Positions 52,871 through 62,015 of a stretch of 64,000 nucleotides of DNA are shown in pieces. This DNA is from Cycas panzhihuaensis (taxonomy: Eukaryota; Cycadophyta). How positions within the stretch are numbered: position 1 is the stretch's first letter; every line of letters starts with the position of its first letter. The notes beneath the pieces are model-generated. The model was not told the DNA's origin, searched no databases, and saw only the letters and a program-made list of their open reading frames with translations. The translations under genes and the position numbers were made by a program. Location: positions 38,385,741 through 38,449,740 of the forward strand of contig CM041465.1 in NCBI GenBank assembly GCA_023213395.1, in the 5' to 3' direction.

Positions 52871-53100
52871 AACAGTACCTAATGGTTGTAGGCCATCACT
52901 TCAAACCAATATTAAATTCTCCAAGCTAATTTACAAATGAATGAAGCTCATCTATTTATAGCCTTCTTTTCTCTCTCTAAAACCATCTAATATTGTCTCA
53001 CTTAAAAATACCAACTTCATAATAATAATAATAATATTTAGGGATGCAATGACTATCCCTCCTAAAAATACCGATTCCCTCATGAATTTGGAATGCTACA
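52871..53100 (-). repeat. NA-3 5' LTR, second piece
   Basis: It continues the LTR interrupted at 47130 (ACAGTACCTAATGG against ACAGTGCCTAATGG in the left LTR) and ends GGAATGCTACA at 53100, followed by CAATC. Confidence 0.92.
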
Positions 53101-53828
53101 CAATCTTGGTCAAAATGCCTCTGAATGGTCACCAAAAACCCACAAACTACCGCCTTCCATCGTCGAAAGCTACCCATCGACTCCTTTTTTGCATCTCTAT
53201 GTGTAGAGAGGAGACCTCCACAACCTCAACTCTATCTTCCTCAATAGCCAAGCTAGCATCAAACATCCACCATGCTTCGCCTACTGTCTCTAATCTAGAG
53301 CTTCATCTGTTGCTTATGAAACCAACTCTAATTCAAGTTCTCACATTAACATTACCCGTCCTTTTGCAGCAAATTATTAGTTTGAACTGGCAAAGTTTAC
53401 TTACAAATACCGTTTAGTCATTATTGCTAGGCATACTAGTATAAGATGAGAACCTTGTAACTTAAATCTTGGGACTTGGAAAATAGTTTATCCATCATGT
53501 ATCCTTTATTATTGCATATTCATCCAGGACTAAGGTTGTCAATAGTCTTCATTAATTCAACTTGCAAAAATGCGACCTAGGAGACAATCTAAGGATGGAA
53601 TACAATAGTAATAGTTAACAAACTTCTTTGAAAAATAGAGAATTAAGAGCATAAATCTAATTTCTATTGTAGTACAACCACAATAGGATCTATGTCAATA
53701 GCCTTAACTCTCACACATCCTAGATCCATTGGAGATGAATGGACTTCAAATGCCCAATCTTTTGCAACACATCCTAGATTTGAAAAGACCATCTTGAGGA
53801 AGATAAGCATGGTAACTCCTCAGATCTA
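53101..53828. other. Flank of NA-3, then CopS leader
   Basis: No protein family recognised. The right part (about 53500-53828) lies downstream of the CopS primer site on the minus strand and is probably its leader or degraded gag. Confidence 0.35.
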
Positions 53829-53839
53829 CTCTAATACCA
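53829..53839 (-). promoter_or_regulatory. CopS primer binding site
   Basis: The minus strand reads TGGTATTAGAG immediately after the LTR end CCTACA. Confidence 0.8.
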
Positions 53840-54048
53840 TGTAGGAAAAATGAATGCACACACTCGACAAAGAATTTGAAAAAAAACTCAAATAACCAAC
53901 CTGCATATTGAATGGTCAAATGTCTACATATGAGTCATGGTTCATAGTTGTTATATAGCCAACTAACAACAAAACCACCTAACTACCTACTAATTACTCA
54001 TTGATTAAAGTGCGTAATGACCCTAACATTAAACATTATCTGCCAACA
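53840..54048 (-). repeat. CopS copia 5' LTR
   Basis: It is 209 bases. On the minus strand it begins TGTTGGCAGATAATG and ends CCTACA. A second copy without primer site is at 40811-41003, and the plus-strand LTR at 10629 starts with the same 24 bases or so. Confidence 0.88.
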
Positions 54049-54654
54049 AACACACCACCTTTCATAATAACCCATAATTAATTATTGCACTTTATTACAA
54101 TGGTTGTACACTCATATGCACAAGGTTGATGCAGTCATCCTTGAGTGCATCCTTTCATCTATCGCATGCATACGTGCATTGCACATACGTTCTTGTCTGT
54201 TAAGCATTCCTAGAACCATTATGACCATTCTTGCAACCATTTGGACCATTTATGGGCCCATTTTGGCTGTTTCTAGGTCCATTTTGATCATTTCTAGTTG
54301 TTTCAATTGTTTCTAGGTCTGCTTTGGCCATTTAAGCCATTCTTTACCATTTCAAGTGCTAAATATTATGTACACATCTATCCTGAGGTTTTAAAATGCT
54401 TCAAGCATCAGTGCTTAGTGTCATCAAATTTCCTATTATCATTTTGTCAAAAAATATGTGCTAGTGGTGGGTCACCTTCCCCCACTTCTTCTCTCGAGTC
54501 GCTCCTATAGCTTGCTAAGTTACACGTCATTTTTTATGCTTCCTCCCTTATTTCTTGCTTAGTTTTCATCATGTTTTTGGGGTGCTTCTTGGAACACTTC
54601 TAGAAAAATTGATTTCACTCAAATTTTCATTTTCGTTATCTTGTTTAGGGCTTT
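54049..54654. other. Unassigned region with CCATTT/TTTCTAGG repeats
   Basis: From 54215 to 54350 short units such as GACCATTTATGG, TTTCTAGGTCC and TTGATCATTTC recur at about 10-15 base spacing. No gene was seen. Confidence 0.4.
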
Positions 54655-54945
54655 TGTAGCAACCTTACAACTCTTTTTTTATAGGATTTATGAATAGAAA
54701 CTCCAGAAATATATAATAATCCCAAAAATATACTTGTAAGATGGAAATTGTAGCAATAAATAATGAATTATAACCATTGTACAATATCTTTAATGCAAAA
54801 GGTAAAATGCATAAAAATGAAGCCAAAAGAATATATACAAAGTTACTAGATACTCCTACAATTTCTACTAAAAAGATGGTCCCTCTTCGAGGCAAGGTTC
54901 CCTCCACAATGTTGCCCTAAGGCCGAAAATAATTGTAGTCCAAGA
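54655..54945 (-). repeat. Truncated chromovirus LTR
   Basis: TGTAGCAACCTTACA and CCCTCTTCGAGGCAAGGTTCC (54881-54900) match the Chromo-1 LTR. The similarity stops at the CopR-3 boundary (54946) and does not resume on the other side of CopR-3. Confidence 0.85.
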
Positions 54946-55138
54946 TGTTAAGATTCAAACACAAAATGAAGAATGAATGATGATGCATTATGAGAGAGAT
55001 GATCTCCTTAAATATACATGAAGAATTGTAACTGCTCTGTGTCCTGATGACACATGTCGGACATATGTCTAAGTTACATAAAGAGGGGTTAAGACATTAC
55101 CCTCAATTAATCCTAAGATAAAACACTATATCTTAACA
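54946..55138 (-). repeat. CopR-3 3' LTR
   Basis: It is 193 bases, with minus-strand ends TGTTAAGATATAGTG and GAATCTTAACA, giving 7-base inverted ends. Confidence 0.9.
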
Positions 55139-55149
55139 CCCTCTCTTAA

Positions 55150-55900
55150 TGTTTTATCTATTCAGTCCTATTTTATCTCTAAGGATTTGACATTTGTCCT
55201 TGTTGAGTGGTTCTGTTAAGATATCAGCAACTTGCTCATTTGTTGGACAATATGCTAAGTCAATTTCCTTGTTCCGCACCTTTTCCTGTATGAAATGATG
55301 ATGCACCTCAATATGTTCTACTCATGCATGGAGTATAGGGTTTTTGGTCAATTTGATGGCATTCTGATTGTCACAAAACAAAGTTGTTGACCCTTGTTGT
55401 TGTTGATCTACATCTAACAGAAGTCTCAGCCAGATTGCTTCACATGAGGCACTAACAGTTGACTTCTATTCTGCTTCAGTGGATGAGAGAGCAACTGTAG
55501 GTTGCCTTTTGCTGCTCTAGGAGATAGATGTTGACCCCAAAAAGAAGCAGTACCCACTTGTTGATCTTCTTTTTTCTTTATCTCCTGCCTAGTATGAGTC
55601 ACAAAATCCAATTAACTTGTTTGATTTTATTTTTGGATAAGTGAGTTTTGGAACAGTTGTTCCCTTTAGATATCTGAGTATTCTTTTAGTAGCCTTCCAA
55701 TGTCTTATCTTCGGATCTTGCATATATCTAGAAACTAGATCCACAGAATATGAGATGTTGGGTCTAGTTGCAGTGAGATAAATCAAACTTCCAACTAGCT
55801 GCCTATATAGTGTTGCATCAACTACAGTTTCCCCTTCAATTGGAATCAGGTCACAATTAACTTCCATGGAAGTTGCACAACTGCTGCAATCTTCCATTTT
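55150..55900 (-). pseudogene. CopR-3 RNase H
   Basis: SGYCFFLGSTSIS, ALSSTEAE, TLFCDNQNAIKLTKNPILHA and HHFIQEKVRNKEIDLAYCP are readable in order with several stops. The connection LIYLTATRPNISYSVDLVSR is open at 55589-55897. Confidence 0.88.
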
Positions 55901-56760
55901 GAATCTAGTCAGCAGATCTTTGATATATTTGCTTTGAGATAATGTGATTAAGTCTTCCTTCTAATTGACTTCTATTTCCAAATAATAATTCAGAAGTCCT
56001 AAGTCTGTCATCTCAAAGCCCTTTTCCAGTTGAGCCTTTATATTTGACATTGATTCTGTGTCACTTCCCGTGAGAATAATATCATCCACATATACCATAA
56101 TTATGGTGATTGGCCTATTTCTTTTCTTTGCATATAAATTGGAATCTGAGCTACATCAGATGAAACCATTCTGAGTGAGGTATTTGTCTAGTTTGACATA
56201 CCAGGCTCTTGGGGCTTGCTTTAGCCCATATAGTGCCTCTTTTAGTTTGCATACAAGATTTTCTTAGCCTTTTTGAATATATCATTCTGGTTGTCTCATG
56301 TAGACTTCTTCTTTGAGCTCCCCATTTAAAAAGGCACATTTTACATCCAATTGATAGATTTTCCAATTGTCTTGAGCTGCTAAAGCAATTGTTGTTCTCA
56401 CAGTATCTAATTTGGCTACTGGTGAGAATGTTTCTTCAAAGTCTATTCGGACTATCTGGGTATAGCCCTTTGCTACAAGTTTGGCCTTGTGTTTTTCTAT
56501 TCTGCCATTAGCACTTTTCTTTATTTTGTATACCCACTAGCAATTGACCATAGGCTTACCGACAAGCAAATTGACCAATTCCCAAGTTTGATATTTTGAG
56601 ATTGAATCCATCTCAACATCTATTGCAGCTTGCCACACTTCATGTTCGTTTGCTTCCTCAAAGGATTGCAGTTCTATATTGTTGAACGACACTTGATGCC
56701 TTTGGCTTCTTGTCCTGTGTGTGAACATATCTTCTTTCTCTTCTTCAACTATTTAAGGTA
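55901..56760 (-). pseudogene. CopR-3 reverse transcriptase
   Basis: ELVNLLVGKPMVNC, then a stop, then [61 protein letters not shown] and the catalytic VYVDDIIL (about 56085-56110). More than six stops are present. Confidence 0.9.
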
Positions 56761-56960
56761 CCATTTAGTACCCTTTCTTCCATCTTCTTTTCTTCTTTAG
56801 TGATTTAACCTATGGGAGATAATTCTTCCTACCCAGTGGCTGAGCTTTCATGAGACAATGGCGCCCTCTTTGATTCTTCTATGTCATTAAGTTTTGCATC
56901 TTCTGAAGTAACTCTAGAGATTTCTTCTGCAAGAGGTTTTTCTTGAGATATCCTCTTTGG

Positions 56961-57125
56961 TCAACAAACTGATGAAGATAAGGAAGAGACAACCTTTATT
57001 CGATATATAAGAATCTTTGTGAGATACCGATATTCGACTAATTACAACAGTTTGTCTCTTCCTTATCTTCATCAGTTTGTTCTTTGTTGTAATTCGAATA
57101 TATAAGAATCTTTGTGAGATTCTTC
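56961..57125. repeat. Inverted and direct repeat scar in CopR-3
   Basis: A perfect 30-base inverted repeat (56963-56992 and 57052-57081) is interleaved with a perfect 23-base direct repeat (57003-57025 and 57098-57120) and a shorter inverted pair (57031-57049 against 57083-57099). The tract sits exactly where about 2 kb of polyprotein is missing. Confidence 0.93.
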
Positions 57126-57657
57126 TTAGTCTCTTCAGAAACTACCTTGAAAACAAAAATTGGGTGACTAGGGTTTTAGGGAAATTTGCTTGTGAATAAA
57201 AAAAAAATTCACTCAAAATCTTCAAAATTGGTCTTAAAAGAAGTGCACCATCAAAACAAAGATTTTGCAATAGATTTTACCTAAAGAAATTAGAAATTTT
57301 GATCAAAATCTGCGTTTGAATCTCCAAACCTGCGCACCTAGTAAACTGTCAAAAAGGCCTCAAAAACAACTTCGAATCACTTCGACGCAGGAGGAAAAGT
57401 TGAAGAGGATGACGAGATCTACTTGCTAGTCCAATTTCATGAAATTCTGGACACTTTCAATTTTTGACATCCATACGACCGTGTAGTTCTGTATTGTCCA
57501 TACAGTTGCTCTGTTTGTCTTCTCTCTTGCAAGAAAAATTTAGTGTCTTCTTCGACAATTGACTCCTTCACTGATATTTGACAATTAATGTCTCTTTTCC
57601 AGACAATTCTGTCTTCTTTTAACAGAAAACCCTCTCTCAGATAGGCAAACTAACCTA
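57126..57657 (-). other. CopR-3 leader
   Basis: It corresponds to the leader of CopR-1 by position and style, including CATACGACCGTGTAG and CCATACAGTTG words at 57470-57510. No frame called. Confidence 0.6.
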
Positions 57658-57668
57658 CTCTAATACCT
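57658..57668 (-). promoter_or_regulatory. CopR-3 primer binding site
   Basis: The minus strand reads AGGTATTAGAG next to the 5' LTR end CTTAACA. Confidence 0.8.
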
Positions 57669-57726
57669 TGTTAAGATTCAAACACAAAATGAATATTAAC
57701 TAATGATGTATTATGAGAGAGATGAT
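57669..57726 (-). repeat. CopR-3 5' LTR, partial
   Basis: It carries only the last 58 bases of the LTR (in minus orientation) and stops after GAGAGAGATGAT, where GypA-3 gag sequence begins. Confidence 0.85.
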
Positions 57727-58573
57727 ATTGCGGTACACCCCTTAGTGAATAGGCAAACCTTTCTTTGATTTCCATTTCATCTGTAATTTTTTAAAGATTT
57801 ATCAATCTTTGAAATAAGTATATATGTTCAGTTGCATCTGTAGAATCATCAAAGATGAGTTTCCCAAATTCTTTATGATGCGCCATTGTAGGGTTATTTA
57901 TTTTCTTCCCCTTTTATGGTAGGGTTATCTCTTTTTCTTCTGAAAACGTTTTATAAGGTCCCTTTAGTGGTGCCTCTTCCCTATTATTCCCTTTTCTGAA
58001 TAGGGGATTCTAAATAGGTGTTTTTAATTGTATAACTCCTGGTATTCCTAGTATTTCTGCCGCTACTGGGGTTGTTATTAGAAATGATTGATTCGCACTC
58101 CCTTTTGGTGGATCCTCAAATAGTTGTCTTATGAGATGATTCTTCCAATATACCTGGGGACCTTCCTCCACCTTCTCCTCATTGTCACTTAGATCCTTCG
58201 GAGTAAAGTCCAGACTTAATTCTTTTTTAGGGGTATTTATTTCTTTTCCTTCATTATTCTCCTTAGAATTCTCTTCTCTTTCCTCTTTAATATCTTCCTA
58301 TGTATTGAAATTGTAACACTTCTCTACAGCATGTGTGATTATCATTAGCTCCCCTTGGCCTTCATTTTTTGTATTTTGTGGTGTTTAGGTGCCACTTGCC
58401 TCAAATCCTTCCATTGATTCTATTTGGTCTTCCCTTTTCCCTATACTCAATCTCCTTACCCTCCTTAATTTATTTTCCTTGGAACATCTTAAAGCTCTCT
58501 ATCTGCTTGACTCTGTTATCCCCTTAGGTTTTGTTTGTGACTTATTTGCCTTCGAAGGCCATTTAGGCGGCAT
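57727..58573 (-). pseudogene. GypA-3 gag, N-terminal part
   Basis: The ATG complementary to 58571-58573 gives MPPKWPSKANKSQTKPKG. Farther on, LFEDPPKGSANQSFLITTP and LIFDDSTDATEHIYLFQRL, then ERFAYSLRG align with the capsid start of GypA-1 (LQFDG...DHLALF...ARFFSTLRG). Stops lie near 58500, 58300, 58020 and 57790. The start-to-capsid distance (about 700 bases) is the shortest of the three copies. Confidence 0.7.
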
Positions 58574-58687
58574 TAGAAAGTCCCCTTGGCTGTTGAGGCT
58601 TAGTTAGAGCCTTCCATCACTGCAACAACCAGTGTGACTTGATCTTTATACATAGAAGATTCCAACTTCTTTTTTCCTCCTCTAATG

Positions 58688-58707
58688 GACTTGGGCAACG
58701 AAACCAA
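58688..58707 (-). promoter_or_regulatory. GypA-3 primer binding site
   Basis: The minus strand reads TTGGTTTCGTTGCCCAAGTC, matching the GypA-1 and GypA-2 sites in its core. Confidence 0.7.
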
Positions 58708-58758
58708 TGTTGAGTCAACATCTGTCCTACTAAGATATTCACTTGTCAAGGGTTTCCA

Positions 58759-58954
58759 TGTTGAATTGATACATCAATGATAGATGAAGAATGCTTGATG
58801 ATTATTATTGACAGTACAAGAGTATATATACAATTAGGGTTTATAACCCTCTTTAAAATACCTTGTAACTGACACATCATATAATAACACGTGTCCTTCG
58901 ATTACAACCATAGAACTTACTCTAGAGATCCTAGATAAAACATTACATTCTAGC
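58759..58954 (-). repeat. CopR-4 3' LTR
   Basis: The minus strand starts TGCTAGAATGTAATGTTTTA and ends AATTCAACA. It is 196 bases, adjoining AAGAGAGTG. Confidence 0.85.
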
Positions 58955-58963
58955 ACACTCTCT

Positions 58964-59740
58964 TAATGTTTTATCCTTTTAACCCTATTTTGTCTCTAAG
59001 AAATTTGAATCTATCTTTTCCTAGAGGCTTTGTCAATATATCAACCACTTGATCGCCTGTTGGACAATAAATAAGATCTATCTCCTTGTTTTGAACTTTT
59101 CTCAAATAAAATGATGGTCTACTTTGATGTGCTCAGTCCTGGCATGAAGCACTGGGTTTTTGGTGAGCTTGATGGCACTCTGATTGTCACAGTAGAGTGT
59201 AGTAGCTTCTGTTAGAGGTTCCTTCAGGTCATTCAAGAGTTGTCTTAAGCAAATTACTTCAACAATTGCATTGACTGCTGATTTGTATTCTGCCTTTGTA
59301 GATGATAGTGCTACAATTGTTTGTTTTTTATTGCTCCAGGAAATTGGTGTTGAGCCTAGAAACAAACAATGCCCACTGGTTGATTTACTTTGTTCCTTGT
59401 CACCTGCCTAGTTCGAATCACAGAAACCTGTCATCTAATGACATTTTTCTTTTGGGAACATCAATTTTAGTTCTAATGTTCCTTTTAGATATCTCAAAAA
59501 TCTTCTTTGCAGCATTCCAATGTTTTGTTCTAGGCTCATGCATGTATCTTGATATTATATCTACTGCATATGAAATATCAAGTCTAGTAGCTGTGAGGTA
59601 GATGAGATTGCCTACAAGTTGTCTGTATAGAGTGGCATCCACACAGACTTCTTTTTCATCTGGAGTCAGGTTACAGTTTACTTCCTTGGGAGTGGAGCAA
59701 GAATTGCATCTGTCCATCTGGAACTTAGCCAGCAAATCTT
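58964..59740 (-). pseudogene. CopR-4 RNase H
   Basis: SWSNKKQTIVALSSTKAEYK and LYCDNQSAIKLTKNPVLHA are open at 59102-59365. The connection LIYLTATRLDISYAVDIISR is open at 59418-59735. One active-site position reads STKAE rather than STEAE. Confidence 0.9.
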
Positions 59741-60560
59741 TAATATATTTGCTTTGGCATAAGGTGATTGAGTTGCTCTATTGATCAACTTGGATGCCCG
59801 AATAGTAATTGAGAATTCCCAGATCAGTCATTTCAAACTTGTTCTCTAGTTGACTCTTTATATCAGATATTGATTCCTCATCATCATCGATGAGAATCAT
59901 GTCGTCAACATATACCACTATTATGATGATTGTACCATTTCTTTTTTTTACATACAGACTTGAGTCTGAGTTGCTCCTGTGAAAACCATTCTTGCAAGGA
60001 TGGTTATCTAATTTTACATAACAAGCACGAGGAGCCTGTTTTAGACCATATAATGCCTTTTTCAATTTGCAGACCAGGTGCTCTTGTCTCTGTTTGATAT
60101 AACCCTTAGGTTGTGACGTGTAGATTTCTTCTTCTATTTCGTCGTTCAAAAAGGCACTTTTGATATTTAGTTGGTATATCTTCCAATTCTTTTGTGTTGC
60201 CAGAGCTATAACTGTTCTCACCATATTTAGTTTGGCCACAGGTGAGAAAGTTTCTCCATAATCAACTCCTATTGTTTGTGTGTAGCCTTTTGCAACTAGC
60301 CTTGCTTTATATTTTTCTATCTTCCCATTGGCTCCTTCCTTGATTTTGTAGATCCATTTACAGTATACAACAGGCTTATTGGGAGGCAGTTTAACGAATT
60401 CCTAGGTCTAGTTCTTGATTATGGAGTCTAGTTCAACATCCATGGCTTTCCTCCATTCAATGTGCTCCTTTGCTTCAATATATGATTGTGCTCCACTTGA
60501 CTGATCAAGGCTCTATGTTTTTGACTCCTTATTTTGTGAGGAAGTATCTCCCCTTTCCCC
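59741..60560 (-). pseudogene. CopR-4 reverse transcriptase
   Basis: [39 protein letters not shown] and the catalytic VVYVDDMIL are in one open stretch (59778-60239). The fingers upstream (to 60470) are in other frames. Confidence 0.93.
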
Positions 60561-61574
60561 TCTTCAATGGTCTTGAGATACCATTTGAGAATCCTTTTTT
60601 CCTTTTTTTGGTTCATCTATCCTTGATTCTTTGGATTCTTCATCTTCTAGAGTGGAATCACTGTAAGAGGCTTGAGAAGAAGTGGCTTCTTCTAAGATAT
60701 CCTCTGAAGTTATGCAAGACTCTTCTTCTGTAGGAGCAAGAGTGTCTAGAGAAGATACCTGAGGTGTTCTTTCTATGACTTGGATCTGGTTTGTATCCTC
60801 TCCTTTATCTTCTTCGTTGAAGATGACATCCTGGCTTACATATATTTTGTTAGTCTTGGGATCTATGCACTTGTAAGCTTTAGAATTTTTGTTGTAGCCA
60901 ACCATGATGCATTCTAAGCTTTTTGAGTCAAGTTTTGTTCTTTTTTTGTTTGGTATGTGAACAAATGCTTGAATGCCAAACACTTTTAGATGGCTAACAT
61001 TTGGCTTTCTTCCTGTCCAGGCCTCTTCGGGGGTAAGATGGTCTACAACATTGGTTGGGCTCCTATTCAGTAAGTAGCAAGTCGTATTGACTGCTTTAGC
61101 CTAGTATGTTTTTAGAACATTTTCCTCATACATCATGGTACGAGCCATTTCCATAATGACTATGTTTTTTCTTTCTGCAACCCCATTGGACTGGGGTGTG
61201 TAGGGCATTGTAAATTGCCTCTGTATTCCATTGGTCTTACAATATTCCAAAAAGTCTTTGGAGATGTACTCGCCACCACCATCGGATCTTATGCACTTGA
61301 TTCTTGCCTCTACCTCCAGCTCTGTTTCAGCTTTAAATTCTTTAAATACATCATAGACTTCTGATTTATTATGCAAGAAGTAGACCTAGATTTTTCTGGT
61401 CAAATCATCTATGAATGTGAGAAAGTATCTACATCCATTGATGGAGTGTGGAGTAAATGGGCCACACAAGTCAATATGAATTAATTCTAAGTTTTTCGTT
61501 TTTCTGGGCTCGCCACTTGCTTTCTTGGAAGGGTAGCCTATGTTGCTTACCTGATTGGCAACTTTTACATACAA
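60561..61574 (-). pseudogene. CopR-4 integrase and linker
   Basis: YFLTFIDDLTRKI (first Asp, 61386-61430), IRSDGGGEYISKDF (second Asp) and QSNGVAERKN (Glu) give a complete DDE set with one stop after RKI. The C-terminal part VFGIQAFVHIPNKKRTKLDS and KTNKIYVSQDVIFNE leads into an acidic linker (60564-60983). Confidence 0.93.
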
Positions 61575-62015
61575 AATTATTGGATGTGATTGAGGGTAGA
61601 CTTGTTACTAGACCCTCTTTTCCATATTCTTTAGTTTGTCTATGGGAAGATGACCATTCTTCAAATGCCACATTTTATTACTATGACTCACTGCAGTACA
61701 TGCTTTTACATCAGGCGAAACATGATGCGAATGTAGCTTATATAGGTCATTACTTTCAACCCCTTTTTTCTAAGTTGGAAGATAGACAATAGGTTCATTT
61801 TTAAACCAAGAACCAAGAGTACATTTCCAATTTTTTCAATCTTGTCCTCCATTTTGACAGCCATGGTCCCCACTCCTTTTATTTCAAGGGGATATTTGTC
61901 CCCTAACTCCACTGATTTGCCTGAAGAGTATGGTTGCAAGCTTTCAAACCATTCTTCTTGGTTGGTCATGTGGCGTGACGCTCTTGAGTCGATGTACCAC
62001 ATGTCCTTATCCTAG
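61575..62015 (-). pseudogene. CopR-4 protease and GAG-pre-integrase
   Basis: MWYIDSRASRHMTNQEEW has the active-site Gly replaced by Arg (DSR). VLLVLGLKMNLLSIFQL is the second signature. The zinc site reads CKSCQSGKQHRLPF at 61545-61590 in another frame. Confidence 0.9.

Larger units (their letters stand above)
43939..53100 (-). mobile_element. NA-3, non-autonomous LTR element carrying nested insertions
   Basis: The left LTR is 43939-44425 (TGTAGTGGTGCCC to GGAATGCTACA). The right LTR starts at 46887 beside a primer site, is broken at 47130 by NA-4 and resumes at about 52871 to end GGAATGCTACA at 53100. The duplication CAATC is exact (43934-43938 and 53101-53105), which proves the reconstruction. 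The 2.45-kb internal region has a gag scrap but no pol. LTR ends and polypurine-side motif match the Chromo elements. Confidence 0.9.
54946..57726 (-). mobile_element. CopR-3, internally deleted copia element
   Basis: The 3' LTR is 54946-55138, the polypurine tract 55139-55147, followed by RNase H, RT, then a scar in place of integrase, protease and gag (about 56961-57125), the leader, primer site (57658-57668) and a partial 5' LTR (57669-57726). The LTR pieces share TGTTAAGATTCAAACAC and GAGAGAGATGAT. Confidence 0.9.
57727..58758 (-). mobile_element. GypA-3, 5' end of a third GypA element
   Basis: The minus strand reads an LTR stub (58708-58758), primer site (58688-58707) and gag (58573 down to 57727). 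It is cut on the right by the CopR-4 LTR and on the left by CopR-3. Confidence 0.75.
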
